Assembly (NCBI RefSeq): GCF_900116615.1
Contig: NZ_FPBF01000002.1
Location: 682,001-746,000, forward strand
Length of the DNA: 64,000 nt
Reading direction: 5' to 3'
From: Algoriphagus locisalis
GTDB lineage: Bacteria > Bacteroidota > Bacteroidia > Cytophagales > Cyclobacteriaceae
Shown: positions 44,255-53,383 of the stretch, in pieces
Position numbering within the stretch: position 1 is the first letter of the stretch
How the letters are laid out: every line of letters starts with the position of its first letter
Made by a program: the position numbers and the translations under genes
Notes under the pieces: generated by a model
Databases searched by the model: none
The model's input: the letters and a program-made list of their open reading frames with translations, nothing else
Told to the model about the DNA's origin: nothing

Positions 44255-46653
44255 AATTCTACGATTAAGCCCACGGTCGGCAAAACCGTCCCGGCCGGGT
44301 TGTTTAGATAGTTCAATTGATATCTTGTAGGGTCAGCTGAATCTACTAATATATTGCCTTCTCCATCTCGCTTAGGCACTAACAAAGGAGGTTGCTCCGC
44401 TTTGAAGTTATACACATTCTGGATATCTATATACCAATTCAAATTCCATTTTTTGAAGTAGTACTTTTTGTCCAGCCTCAAATCCAGCTGATGAAATCCC
44501 TTTAAACGAATTGCGTTGATTTGATCATAATCCAAAATAGGCTGATTTCTCAAATCCCAATTACTAATTAAGCTTGACTCCTCATAGTCATAAGGGGTAT
44601 AAGGAGTCCCACCTAAGAATCTCCATCTCGCTCCAACTTCCCAGTTATTTCCAAATCGCCTGCCCGCTGTCAAACTGATTATAAATCGATTGTCCCATGA
44701 GGAAGGCACATAGCCGTCGGTATTAGGATTAGTAAACTCACTTCTTACCAAAGTAAGCGCGGCAATCCCATAGAAATTGTCGAAAAGACGTTGCTGGGCA
44801 AGCATCTCCAACCCATAAGCTCTACCTTCCGAATTGGACTCCACAGGCTCATTTCCAATAACCCCAAAGTCTGCTCCAAGGTTAGCCAAAGAAATCCCAT
44901 TGCGAAGAGAGGAAGGGTAATTGCTGTATTTCTTATAAAATACCTCAGCTGTAAAACGGCGATTTTTCTCCGGAACTAACCACTCGATTCCACCAATCAG
45001 TTGTGAATTTCGAATGAAAAGCACATCATTAAGCTGATTGACTAGCTGCCCATCTTGGTCCTGAAATCCCAAAACTGTATAGGATGGTTTCTGATAATAT
45101 ATCCCTGCATTGGCAGTGGCAAAAAGATTAGGCCTCAATTGGTAGGAAAAAGAAACGCGGGGACTGAGCTGGTTGAACGGGTTTTGGGCGGTTTCCCCAA
45201 AATCAGCACCGTCAATTCTAATTCCACCTGTGATCAGCAAACGCTCATCATACAGATTCTTGCTGGCAGACAAAAAACCACCGTACATGTTGTAATTGCT
45301 GGTAGATTCTACGGAAATCACCTGCCCGCTACTGGCAAGGGTAGCCCGGTCAAAATTATTGATGTAATACCTGGAGTACTCATAGTTAACCCCGTATTTG
45401 AACGTGTAGCCATTTTTGAAAATACTGTTTTCCGCACGGAATTTATTCTCAGACTCTTGAGATAGGTAGTTAAACAGCAGATTATCCTCATTGCTATCGT
45501 CATTGCCAGAATACTTCACAGACTGATTGTTCAGCATATTCCTGCTGAGCACAAACGTCCAGAAACCATTTTCCCTAAATCGCTTCAACCTGACTCCCGT
45601 GGCATAATTCCATTGATTTTGGACCGGTAGCACATTCAAAAGGTAAAGGCGGTTTTCCCGCTCCTCCTCCGTTTCATCATCGGGAATGTCCTCGTTCAAC
45701 ACAAACTTATCTATCGCTCCCACTCCGATAAAAGTAAGCTCTGTTTTCTCGTTGATTTTGGTAGTAGTTTTCAATTGAAAATCATTGAAAGTCGGAAGAA
45801 AAGGTAAGCCAATCAGTTTGAAAAGTCCTTGTAAATAGGATCGGCGAGCTGAAAGCAGATAAGTTGTTTTCTCTCCAATCGGCCCCTCGTTGGACAAAGT
45901 CAATTCTGAAGCGCCCACGGTTAGCTGAGTTGCCATTTTGTCTCTACGTCCTTCTTTGAGCTGAAATTCAAAAAAAGAACTTAGCGCATTCATACGATTC
46001 GTAGGAAATCCGCCGGCAATCAAATCCACATTTTTGATCAGATTGACATTCAATATCCCGACAGGTCCTCCAGAAGATCCTTGGGTGGCAAAATGATTGA
46101 TAACAGGCACTTCTATCTCATCGATAAAGAACTTATTTTCGTTTGGCGCGCCACCACGAATCAAAATATCATTCCTGAAGCTCGGCGTACTTGCCACACC
46201 CGGTAGCGCTTGTATCACTCTGGAAATATCCCTGTTTCCGCCAGGATAGCGCTCTATCTCATTAGCATTAAGCTTTCTTACCGAAAGCGGTGTCTCTTCG
46301 GAACGGGAAAACTCAGAACTAACCACTACTTCTGAGAGCTCTGAAGCATCCTCGGTTAGGACAAAGTCCAATTGAACCGGTCTAGCCAAAGTGACCTGTA
46401 TCTCGAATTGGGTTTTGGTTTTATACCCGACAAAACTTGCTCTTACATTGTACAGCCCTGGAGGAACATTGGTGATTTCATAAAAACCCTGCTCATCTGA
46501 AATAGCTCCTAATTCAGTATTCAATAGGAGAACATTAGCGAAGGCAACCGGCTCATTATTTACTGGATTGGTGATTTTACCACGAATAACTCCCTGAGAA
46601 TAAGTGGTCGCTGAGAATGTAAAAAGAGATAGTACAAGTAGAAATATCCTCAT
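44251..46653 (-). CDS. TonB-dependent outer-membrane receptor with carboxypeptidase-like domain
   Basis: An 800-residue outer-membrane transporter. Signal peptide 1-19 (cleavage near TTYSQG). A CarboxypepD_reg-like domain of about 80 residues (GVIRGKITNPVNNEPVAFANV). The plug has RNDILIRGGAPNENKFFIDEIEVP. A 22-stranded barrel ends in VGLIVEF with a C-terminal Phe. The TonB box is not evident. It starts 27 bases after the crtW stop on the same strand and so may be transcribed with the carotenoid operon. No SusD-like partner. Ligand unknown. Confidence 0.9.
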   Translation of the reverse strand: MRIFLLVLSLFTFSATTYSQGVIRGKITNPVNNEPVAFANVLLLNTELGAISDEQGFYEITNVPPGLYNVRASFVGYKTKTQFEIQVTLARPVQLDFVLTEDASELSEVVVSSEFSRSEETPLSVRKLNANEIERYPGGNRDISRVIQALPGVASTPSFRNDILIRGGAPNENKFFIDEIEVPVINHFATQGSSGGPVGILNVNLIKNVDLIAGGFPTNRMNALSSFFEFQLKEGRRDKMATQLTVGASELTLSNEGPIGEKTTYLLSARRSYLQGLFKLIGLPFLPTFNDFQLKTTTKINEKTELTFIGVGAIDKFVLNEDIPDDETEEERENRLYLLNVLPVQNQWNYATGVRLKRFRENGFWTFVLSRNMLNNQSVKYSGNDDSNEDNLLFNYLSQESENKFRAENSIFKNGYTFKYGVNYEYSRYYINNFDRATLASSGQVISVESTSNYNMYGGFLSASKNLYDERLLITGGIRIDGADFGETAQNPFNQLSPRVSFSYQLRPNLFATANAGIYYQKPSYTVLGFQDQDGQLVNQLNDVLFIRNSQLIGGIEWLVPEKNRRFTAEVFYKKYSNYPSSLRNGISLANLGADFGVIGNEPVESNSEGRAYGLEMLAQQRLFDNFYGIAALTLVRSEFTNPNTDGYVPSSWDNRFIISLTAGRRFGNNWEVGARWRFLGGTPYTPYDYEESSLISNWDLRNQPILDYDQINAIRLKGFHQLDLRLDKKYYFKKWNLNWYIDIQNVYNFKAEQPPLLVPKRDGEGNILVDSADPTRYQLNYLNNPAGTVLPTVGLIVEF

Positions 46654-46680
46654 TTAAAATATAAGATAAGTGTGGTGACT

Positions 46681-47394
46681 TTACCCTTGCTCGATGGATT
46701 GAGATTCTTTGACCCGCCAAAGTCTCCACCAAGGAGTGCCAGGCGAATCATGGTGCTCATAATGGTATCCAAAGAAATAGCAGGTAATAAAAGCCCAAAA
46801 ATGGTTTTTTGATTGTGTAGTTGAGTGATGTTTGTTGTCATTTACTCCCCGATGCGGCAGATAGGTACCAAAGAAAAAAAGCTGGAAAGTAGATAGGACC
46901 GCTGGAAGCATCCAGAATACGATCAAGTTCTCTGTAGGGAGGAATAGCTTCAGAATATTGAATGTCACAGCCATCAAAAGAATTTGCCATATGGTAACGT
47001 ATTGCTTGATAAAGCTGAAATACCAGGCAAAGAAATTATCAGATTCATGGTAATCCGGATCTTGATCTGTGGCTACAAAACGATGATGCTCGTGATGCTT
47101 AGGGAAGAGTCTGCTGTAGAAATTATAGGAGAAAAGTAGGGCTGTAGTCCAGCCAAGAGCTTTGTTGATCTTTTTGTTGGAAGATACCAAGCCATGCATC
47201 GCATCATGGGAAGTGATGAATAGTCCGGTATAGAGATGCATTTGAATTAACACGCCAAAATAAACGAGCGGATCAAACAAGGAAAGCGGATAATTCAGAA
47301 GGAAAATTAAACTGGCAAACCACAGGATAATAATCACCGAGGCAATCAAAATTCCTTTTGGGTCAACAGTCGCATAATTGATTTCTGACTTCAT
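46681..47394 (-). CDS. crtW: Beta-carotene ketolase CrtW
   Basis: Membrane di-iron oxygenase adding 4-keto groups to beta-ionone rings. From the ATG at 47394 (237 residues) the His clusters are all present: H63-DAM-H67, HH-E-HH at 100-104, and H211-YE-HH at 214-215, followed by the PGTPWWRLW signature of CrtW. A longer frame to 47484 overlaps ispH and adds 30 non-conserved residues, so the shorter start is preferred. 23 bases downstream of ispH. Confidence 0.9.
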   Translation of the reverse strand: MKSEINYATVDPKGILIASVIIILWFASLIFLLNYPLSLFDPLVYFGVLIQMHLYTGLFITSHDAMHGLVSSNKKINKALGWTTALLFSYNFYSRLFPKHHEHHRFVATDQDPDYHESDNFFAWYFSFIKQYVTIWQILLMAVTFNILKLFLPTENLIVFWMLPAVLSTFQLFFFGTYLPHRGVNDNKHHSTTQSKNHFWAFITCYFFGYHYEHHDSPGTPWWRLWRVKESQSIEQG

Positions 47395-47417
47395 ACCGGC
47401 AAGTTGGGAATGTTTTC

Positions 47418-48263
47418 TCAAAAAGTCAGGATTCTTTCCCTCACCTGCTCCATGAGCCACATAGGCGTAGAGGTTGCCCCACATATTCCCACTTGGTCAT
47501 TATCAGTAAACCAATCACGCTCTATTTGGTCAGAGTTAGAGACGAAATAGGTATTTGGGTTGGTGTCCTTACAAACGTTGAATAGAACTTTGCCATTAGA
47601 AGACTTCGTACCACTGACAAAAACTATTTTATCAAATTTGGTGGCAAAATCACGAAGTTCTTTGTCCCGATTGGAGACTTGTCGGCAAATCGTATCATTC
47701 GTGTTGACGGCTATGCCATTATCCTTGAGTACATTATTGATCTCGTAGAATTTATCTGTGCTTTTAGTCGTCTGGCTGTACAGCGTGATGTTTTTGGGGA
47801 GATTTTCTAAGTCCAATTCGGAAATATCCTGAAAGACTACCGCTTCATTATTAGTTTGACCAAGTAAACCGATCACCTCAGCATGTGCATGCTTTCCATA
47901 GATGTAGATGGAATCTCCCTTGTCAAATGAATTCTTAATACGATGTTGCAATTTCAGCACTACCGGACAGCTGGCATCGATCAGGGTAAGATTGTTTTTT
48001 ATAGCAAGCTCATACGTAGCAGGCGGCTCACCATGTGCGCGGATAAGCACATTCTCGTCACGGAGTTCTTTAAGGACATCATGATCAATGATTTTCAAAC
48101 CCTTCCTTTTCAGGCGATTTACCTCTTCATCATTGTGAACTATGTCACCCAGGCAATACAAATGCCCAGTTTCATCCAGGATATCCTCAGCCATCTCAAT
48201 GGCATAAACTACCCCAAAGCAGAAGCCTGAATGTGCATCAATCTGAACGTGAAGATTCTTCAT
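47418..48263 (-). CDS. ispH: 4-hydroxy-3-methylbut-2-enyl diphosphate reductase IspH
   Basis: Last enzyme of the MEP route, making IPP and DMAPP with a 4Fe-4S cluster. From the ATG at 48263 (281 residues) the three cluster Cys are C15 (SGFCFGV), C99 (DASCPVV) and C193 (TICRQVSNR). It lies inside the carotenoid operon, between crtY and crtW, so precursor supply is raised together with the carotenoid enzymes. An upstream TTG at 48269 is less likely. Confidence 0.95.
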   Translation of the reverse strand: MKNLHVQIDAHSGFCFGVVYAIEMAEDILDETGHLYCLGDIVHNDEEVNRLKRKGLKIIDHDVLKELRDENVLIRAHGEPPATYELAIKNNLTLIDASCPVVLKLQHRIKNSFDKGDSIYIYGKHAHAEVIGLLGQTNNEAVVFQDISELDLENLPKNITLYSQTTKSTDKFYEINNVLKDNGIAVNTNDTICRQVSNRDKELRDFATKFDKIVFVSGTKSSNGKVLFNVCKDTNPNTYFVSNSDQIERDWFTDNDQVGICGATSTPMWLMEQVRERILTF

Positions 48264-48281
48264 AACCAAATAACTTAAAGC

Positions 48282-48977
48282 TTATTGAATTGTTTTTCTC
48301 TTTATGAAATATTCATAAAACGAGACATTCATCAGCAGCAATGTCATAGAATAAATCGTATCCTCAATCGGCACTGTCCATATTCGAATTCCCAGATTTT
48401 CCGCATTGTTATATATCACAACTGGCTCCGGGGTGGTTCCTCCAGTGAGCACTCCATTACAAAGGATAAAGGGAATGAGGTGAACCAAATAGGCAAACAA
48501 AAACCTGCCCATGTATTTATCCTTAAATATCAACCAGTGAACTGCAAGCGCCACAGCTCCTACACTAAAATTAACTGCGGTGTACATTTTATCAAAATTG
48601 ATAAATGCTAAAATCAGCAATACCGGTATCATGATATACACAAAGTACTTTCCGGCAGGTTTGAAGATATCCTTTGGGAAAAAGTAAATCAGCACCTCAT
48701 AGATGAACATACAGGCGTATGGCACGGTGAAGAAGAAAAGCCATTCTTCTAGAGGAAGCTCAAAAAAATAAATCCCCAGTATATACCTTGGATTGAATTC
48801 CCAGATTCCAATTAGCGTAAACCAATGGTCCCAAATCAAAAAGAAAACTGCCGTGATTAAAATGGCCGGAAACAAAGCATACCACTTGCTAGCAAATTTA
48901 ATCCTTGATTCGAAAGACCGAACCAGAGGAAAGGAAATTGCAAATAGGTTTACCGCCAAGTAGAGGTAGATTTCCAT
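48282..48977 (-). CDS. crtY: Lycopene cyclase, CrtYcd-type
   Basis: Membrane lycopene cyclase that forms beta-rings. The 231 residues contain about seven TM segments and two acidic PxE(E/D) motifs: P75-LEEW at 75-79 and P203-IED at 203-206, i.e. both CrtYc and CrtYd halves in one chain. This type occurs in Bacteroidota and archaea and differs from the FAD-type CrtY. Placed between crtB and ispH with gaps of 2 and 18 bases. Confidence 0.9.
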   Translation of the reverse strand: MEIYLYLAVNLFAISFPLVRSFESRIKFASKWYALFPAILITAVFFLIWDHWFTLIGIWEFNPRYILGIYFFELPLEEWLFFFTVPYACMFIYEVLIYFFPKDIFKPAGKYFVYIMIPVLLILAFINFDKMYTAVNFSVGAVALAVHWLIFKDKYMGRFLFAYLVHLIPFILCNGVLTGGTTPEPVVIYNNAENLGIRIWTVPIEDTIYSMTLLLMNVSFYEYFIKRKTIQ

Positions 48978-48979
48978 AC

Positions 48980-49822
48980 TTAGCTCAAGCCTAATTTACT
49001 TCCGAAATAAGTTCCAATCAGCAAGCTGAATTTTTGGGAATTAGGAATTCTGATACGCTCATGAGCTATTTTGGCAGCAGAAAGTCCCTTGATTTTATCA
49101 AATAATTTCTGATAATATAAGTAAGCTACTTTCACTCCTAGCTTTGCTCCATCCGGAAGATTGGCAATGCCGATAAGCGCTTCGTCAAAATCCTTTTGAA
49201 TGTCTTTTTCTATCAGTTCTTTAGCTGACTTATCGAATTGCTCAAAAGCAACACCCGGGAAATACACTCTTCCCCGCTCTTCGAAATCACTTTTGATATC
49301 ACGCAAGAAATTGACTTTCTGAAAAGCAGAACCCAGCATTTGAGCCGGTCTCCTCAGTTTCTGATAGGCTTCTTCATCTCCATCTACAAATACTTTCAGG
49401 CACATCAATCCTACCACTTCCGCCGAACCATAGATATACTCTAGATACCTATCATCATTATAGGTAGTGAAGTCCAGATCCATTGCCATGCTACGGAAAA
49501 ATGATTCGATCAGCTCATGGTCAATATCGTACTTATTTACAATCATCTGAAAGCCGTGCAGCACTGGATTCAAAGAAAGACCAAGCTCAATTGATTTGTA
49601 GGTTTCCTGTCTGAATTCTGCCAATAATTTGGCTTTGTCATGGGTATGAAACGTATCCACTATTTCGTCTGCAAAGCGCACAAAGCCATAAATAGCATAA
49701 ATGGGCTGATGGAATTTCTTGTCCAAAGTTTGAATACCAAGGGTAAAACTGGTACTGTAGCGCTGGGTGATCAGCTTGCCACATTCCAGGCTGGTTTGGT
49801 CAAATAACTCCTTTGCGTCCAT
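48980..49822 (-). CDS. crtB: Phytoene synthase CrtB
   Basis: Condenses two geranylgeranyl diphosphates to phytoene. From the ATG at 49822 (280 residues) both Asp-rich motifs are intact: D52-EIV-D56 and D175-IKS-D179 (NFLRDIKSDF). A longer frame begins at 49882 inside crtI and is unlikely; 22 bases separate crtI and crtB. A crtE gene for GGPP synthesis is not in the window. Confidence 0.95.
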   Translation of the reverse strand: MDAKELFDQTSLECGKLITQRYSTSFTLGIQTLDKKFHQPIYAIYGFVRFADEIVDTFHTHDKAKLLAEFRQETYKSIELGLSLNPVLHGFQMIVNKYDIDHELIESFFRSMAMDLDFTTYNDDRYLEYIYGSAEVVGLMCLKVFVDGDEEAYQKLRRPAQMLGSAFQKVNFLRDIKSDFEERGRVYFPGVAFEQFDKSAKELIEKDIQKDFDEALIGIANLPDGAKLGVKVAYLYYQKLFDKIKGLSAAKIAHERIRIPNSQKFSLLIGTYFGSKLGLS

Positions 49823-49844
49823 GAACTTTAATATACTTGTTTTA

Positions 49845-51323
49845 TTACGAATTTTCCCGAATAACCTCTTTTGCAACGACATAGCCAGAAATTAATGAGG
49901 GAGGAACTCCCGGTCCCGGTACAGTCAATTGACCTGTATAGAACAGATTTTTTACTTTTTTGTTTTTCAGCGAGGGCTTTAGTATTGCCGTTTGCTTCAA
50001 CGTATTAGCCAAACCATAGGCATTCCCTTTGTATGCATGATAGTCTGTTTTAAAATCTGAATGCGCATAAGACCGCTTGAAGATCACATGAGAGCGTATT
50101 TCCTGACCGGATATTTTCTCCAGTCGATCCATTATTATATTATAATATTTTTCTCTGGTCTCCTCAGAGTCTTCCAAATCAGGAGCTAGTGGAATAAGCA
50201 GAAATAAATTTTCCATCCCTTCTGGGGCGACTGTATCATCGGTTATAGAAGGCACACAAGCATAAAATAAAGGGGCTTCTGGCCATCTAGGGTTAGAATA
50301 GATCGCATCCGCATGTGGGCCAAGAGGCTCATCAAAAAACAGATTATGGTGGCGGAGGTTTTTCAACTTCTTGTCCACTCCCAGATAAAAGAGCAAACTG
50401 GACGGAGCCATCACCCGCTTATCCCAATACTCTTCACTGTAGTTACTGTATATGGGATTGATCAAATGCTTGTCCACATGGTGATAATCTGCTCCTGCTA
50501 TTACCAAATCTGCATACACTTTCTCTCCGGATTTCAATCTCACTTGCTTGGCTGTACCCTTCTCTATTTCTATCTCTTCTACTTCTGCATTGTACCTTAT
50601 TTTCACTCCTTTTTCTTCAGCTAAGGCTACCATTCCAGCAATGATCTCATGCATTCCTTTTTTGGGATACCAAGTACCTAAGGCTATATCCGCATAGTTC
50701 ATCAGGCTGTAGAGGGCTGGTATATTCTCCGCAGTCTCTCCGAGAAATAACACCGGGAATTCCATCAAGCGAATGATTTTCTCTGCTTTGAAAAACTTCC
50801 TCACATGAACTGCCATGGACTGAAACACATCCATACGCATGACATCCCTTAGAAGCGATAGAGATGTAAACTCTAAAATAGAGCGACTGGGCTTTTTCAC
50901 CAAGTCATGAATTCCTACTTGATATTTATACTTGGCCTGCGCCAAAAACTCATCTAATTTCTCCCCAGCACCAGGCTCTATTTTCTCGAGCTTTGATTTG
51001 AATTCATCCAGATTTGCAGGAATATCCAAGATATCATCCTGTCCATATACCACCGCATACGAAGGATCTAGGCGTATTAAATCGTAATAATCAGAGGGCT
51101 TTTTGCCAAAATGCGAAAAATAATCTTCGAAGATATCGGGCATCCAATACCAGCTCGGACCCATATCAAAGGTAAAACCGTGACTTGAAAATTTCCTTGC
51201 TCTTCCTCCGGGAGAATCATTTTTCTCCAGGAGGGTAACCGAATAATTATTGGCAGCAAGATGGGTTGCAGCAGAAAGGCCTGCAAACCCAGACCCAATT
51301 ACCACCGCATGTTTTTTCGTCAT
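49845..51323 (-). CDS. crtI: Phytoene desaturase CrtI
   Basis: FAD-dependent desaturase converting phytoene to lycopene. The 492-residue enzyme has the N-terminal GSGFAGLSAATHLA (about 9-22), FDMGPSWYWMPD (about 52-63) and the C-terminal TGQLTVPGPGVPPSLISG signature (about 461-478). The C-terminal GVPPSL motif is typical of CrtI. It follows the ECF sigma gene by 4 bases. It is a paralogue of the crtD-like gene at 9 kb, not a recent copy. Confidence 0.94.
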   Translation of the reverse strand: MTKKHAVVIGSGFAGLSAATHLAANNYSVTLLEKNDSPGGRARKFSSHGFTFDMGPSWYWMPDIFEDYFSHFGKKPSDYYDLIRLDPSYAVVYGQDDILDIPANLDEFKSKLEKIEPGAGEKLDEFLAQAKYKYQVGIHDLVKKPSRSILEFTSLSLLRDVMRMDVFQSMAVHVRKFFKAEKIIRLMEFPVLFLGETAENIPALYSLMNYADIALGTWYPKKGMHEIIAGMVALAEEKGVKIRYNAEVEEIEIEKGTAKQVRLKSGEKVYADLVIAGADYHHVDKHLINPIYSNYSEEYWDKRVMAPSSLLFYLGVDKKLKNLRHHNLFFDEPLGPHADAIYSNPRWPEAPLFYACVPSITDDTVAPEGMENLFLLIPLAPDLEDSEETREKYYNIIMDRLEKISGQEIRSHVIFKRSYAHSDFKTDYHAYKGNAYGLANTLKQTAILKPSLKNKKVKNLFYTGQLTVPGPGVPPSLISGYVVAKEVIRENS

Positions 51324-51327
51324 CTGA

Positions 51328-51840
51328 TTAGTTAATGTGCTTATAAACTGTCAAATCTTCCTTGAGATATTTCCTAGCAATATGAATTCGATTTTTTACA
51401 GTTCCAATTGGAATATTCAGGCGGTCTGCGATTTCGTGGTATTTAAAACCTCTATAATAAAGCAAAAACGGCGTACTGAAAATCTCATCCAATCTTTCAA
51501 TGGCTTCAAAGATATCCTCCATCGCAAAATCCCCATACGCAGAATTTTCTATCAAAGCACCACTGGAATTGATAAAGTGGAGATTGTCCGTGGTATCTAC
51601 GAAAGTTGCTCTTCTCACCATTTTCTGATAATTGGTGATAAAGGTGTTTTTCATGATGGTATAGAGCCAGGCTTTCATGTTAGTGCCCTCAGCGAATTTA
51701 TCCTGATTGGTGTAGGCTTTCACCATAGTGTCCTGAAGCAAATCGTTTGCGTCATCCAAATCTCTTGTCAGTTTTAATGCAAAGGGCTTTAAAACACCAG
51801 AGAGTTGATTTAATGAGTAACTGAATTCTACTGAGGTCAT
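51328..51840 (-). CDS. ECF-type RNA polymerase sigma factor
   Basis: A 170-residue sigma-70 family factor. Region 2 includes LTRDLDDANDLLQDTMVKAYTN and NMKAWLYTIMKNTFITNY (about 22-72); region 4 includes LLYYRGFKYHEIADRLNIPIGTVKNRIHIARKYL (about 124-158). No anti-sigma gene adjoins it. It is the first gene of the crtI-crtB-crtY-ispH-crtW operon, a frequent location in Bacteroidota, and so may activate carotenoid or light-stress genes. It may also regulate its own operon. Confidence 0.9.
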   Translation of the reverse strand: MTSVEFSYSLNQLSGVLKPFALKLTRDLDDANDLLQDTMVKAYTNQDKFAEGTNMKAWLYTIMKNTFITNYQKMVRRATFVDTTDNLHFINSSGALIENSAYGDFAMEDIFEAIERLDEIFSTPFLLYYRGFKYHEIADRLNIPIGTVKNRIHIARKYLKEDLTVYKHIN

Positions 51841-51852
51841 AATCTTGCTCTT

Positions 51853-51931
51853 TTTGTTTAAACAAACCTAACATTCATTAAACAAAATACCAAGCCTTTG
51901 ATTAATATTTTTTTCATTTTGTTAAACAAAA
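51853..51931 (-). promoter_or_regulatory. Operator candidates: three TTTGTTTAA motifs
   Basis: A perfect palindrome TTTGTTTAAACAAA (51853-51866), a half-site TTAAACAAAA (51878-51887) and a near-palindrome TTTTGTTAAACAAAA (51917-51931). On the minus strand the first two are direct TTTGTTTAA units 20 nt apart, two helical turns. They overlap or flank the -7 box of the sigma-crt operon. The B12-type MerR regulator encoded just upstream is the obvious candidate to bind them; that is inference. Confidence 0.65.
51863..51870 (-). promoter_or_regulatory. Promoter of the sigma-crt operon
   Basis: TAGGTTTG on the minus strand matches TAnnTTTG, with TTGG 19 nt upstream as a -33 element. It lies 22 bp before the sigma-factor ATG, with an operator candidate overlapping it. 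Confidence 0.65.
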
Positions 51932-52000
51932 AAGACACGAACTATCCGATTTTTTGAGCAAAAGCGCCATTAATGAGCCAGTGAGCTTTTTTTGAGCAAA

Positions 52001-52031
52001 AAAAAAGTATTCACTAGGAATACTTTTGTTT
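52001..52031. terminator. Terminator downstream of the MerR gene
   Basis: Stem AAAAGTATTC (52003-52012) with GAATACTTTT (52018-52027), 5-nt loop, and on the minus strand a long U tract. It ends the cruF-crtZ-merR unit and separates it from the sigma-crt operon. Confidence 0.88.
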
Positions 52032-52049
52032 AATAAATTTAAAATAAAT

Positions 52050-52940
52050 CTAAACAATCTGCTCTTCCATCTGGACTAGAATGCGTTTGATTTCTTTTGA
52101 ATATGCAAGCGAACAGATGTTAGACGGAATGGAAAGTTGTTGTTCTACACTTTGCAAACCTGACACAAAAACCTTTGCCTCCGAAAACTCCCGTCCTAGC
52201 ATAGTTAAATAATCCTGAATATTTTCCGGAGAAGGAGAGGTAGTGATCACGGTAAAAAGGAAATCGGGACGCTGCATATTATATACAGAGATCAAATCCG
52301 CATCTGGCGTATTTTGACCTAAGTAGATGACCTTGTGCCCGTGTTTCTTGATCAAATAGCTACTAAATAGAAGCGATATTTCGTGTAATTCTCCTTCCGG
52401 CAGGAATAACATAAACGTTTTACCCGTGTTTTTCCCCACTTCTCCGTCTATAGCCACAATAAGTTTTTGGCGGATCAGATTGGAAATGAAATGCTCTTGG
52501 GCTGGTGTGATAGCTCCGGTAAGCCAGAGCACTCCAATTTTGGTAAGGAAGGGATAAACCACCTTTATTATGGTGTCTTCAAATCCCAATTTGATGATAC
52601 TGGTGGAAAGTACTTTTTCGAACCTATCCTCGTCCATTTCTATCATACAGATCGTAAGCGCCTGGATCTGATCGTTGTAGTCGAGGGATTGATCTGTGAG
52701 CCGTATGATCTCTTCGCTGATATCAGTGTGACTCATTGAAGCGATTTTGCTGATTTTAATGCCATGGCTATTTAGCATGGCTACATTCAGAATCCTCTTG
52801 AGATCTTCGTCATCGTAGTAGCGAATATTAGTATCAGTCCTTTTAGGATTGACTAAGTTGTACCGCTGCTCCCAGATTCTTAGGGTATGCGCTTTTATAC
52901 CTGAGAGTTGCTCCAGATCTTTTATTGAGTAGTTGCTCAC
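52050..52940 (-). CDS. CarH/LitR-like B12-binding MerR-family regulator
   Basis: A 296-residue repressor candidate. The MerR-type HTH at about 3-70 includes AHTLRIWEQRYNLVNPKRT and NIRYYDDEDL. The middle domain carries W139-x9-E149-H150, the motif that contacts adenosylcobalamin in CarH. The C-terminal B12 domain has E184-L-H186-E-I-S189, matching ExHxxG with Ser for Gly; H186 would be the lower axial ligand. These point to an AdoCbl-dependent photoreceptor that releases DNA in light. It starts with GTG, 6 bases from the crtZ stop, in the cruF-crtZ-merR unit. Light sensing is inferred, not shown. Confidence 0.88.
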   Translation of the reverse strand: MSNYSIKDLEQLSGIKAHTLRIWEQRYNLVNPKRTDTNIRYYDDEDLKRILNVAMLNSHGIKISKIASMSHTDISEEIIRLTDQSLDYNDQIQALTICMIEMDEDRFEKVLSTSIIKLGFEDTIIKVVYPFLTKIGVLWLTGAITPAQEHFISNLIRQKLIVAIDGEVGKNTGKTFMLFLPEGELHEISLLFSSYLIKKHGHKVIYLGQNTPDADLISVYNMQRPDFLFTVITTSPSPENIQDYLTMLGREFSEAKVFVSGLQSVEQQLSIPSNICSLAYSKEIKRILVQMEEQIV

Positions 52941-52945
52941 CTTTT

Positions 52946-53383
52946 TTAGTTCTTAAAATATTTCCTCGGCACTAGAAACAGGCCAAACGAGACTGCTCCT
53001 TCTCTTTTTCTGCTTTGATGATGAGCCTGATGGGCTGAAAAAATTCCTTTCAAAAACCCCTTTCTAGGCCTATCCAGCCATTTCATTCTACGATGGATCA
53101 GTACGTCATGGAGAAAGAAATACAACATGCCATACATACTGATTCCTATTCCGATCCAAAACCTGTAATCCAGATCTCCTACACCAAGAAATATCAGCAG
53201 AATGGCGATACTCCCAAATAAAAGCGAAAAGAGATCATTCAATTCAAAAAATGAATCTGAATGCTCGTGATGAGTCTTATGGATCGACCATAAAGGACCA
53301 TGCATTAGGTATTTGTGAATTGCCCAACCCGACAATTCCATCAAGACAAATCCCAATATACTATACCCTATAGCTTCAATCAT
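52946..53383 (-). CDS. crtZ: Beta-carotene 3-hydroxylase CrtZ
   Basis: Membrane di-iron hydroxylase acting on beta-rings. From the ATG at 53383 (145 residues) the His clusters are H23-x4-H28, H35-x2-HH (38-39), H92-x4-H97 and H118-x2-HH (121-122). Short like other CrtZ enzymes; about four TM segments. Upstream TTG at 53386 is an alternative. Second gene of the cruF-crtZ-merR unit. Confidence 0.9.
   Translation of the reverse strand: MIEAIGYSILGFVLMELSGWAIHKYLMHGPLWSIHKTHHEHSDSFFELNDLFSLLFGSIAILLIFLGVGDLDYRFWIGIGISMYGMLYFFLHDVLIHRRMKWLDRPRKGFLKGIFSAHQAHHQSRKREGAVSFGLFLVPRKYFKN

Noticed and set aside
45055-45465. 136-codon plus-strand ORF inside the TonB-dependent receptor
   Set aside because: Antisense shadow of a gene whose barrel and plug motifs continue through the region.
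46650-46841. 63-codon minus-strand ORF across the receptor start and crtW end
   Set aside because: Overlaps the conserved HYEHH...PGTPWW end of crtW in another frame; no features of its own.
47395-47484. 30-residue N-terminal extension of CrtW
   Set aside because: It overlaps ispH by 67 bases and lacks family similarity; the internal ATG at 47394 gives the expected start.
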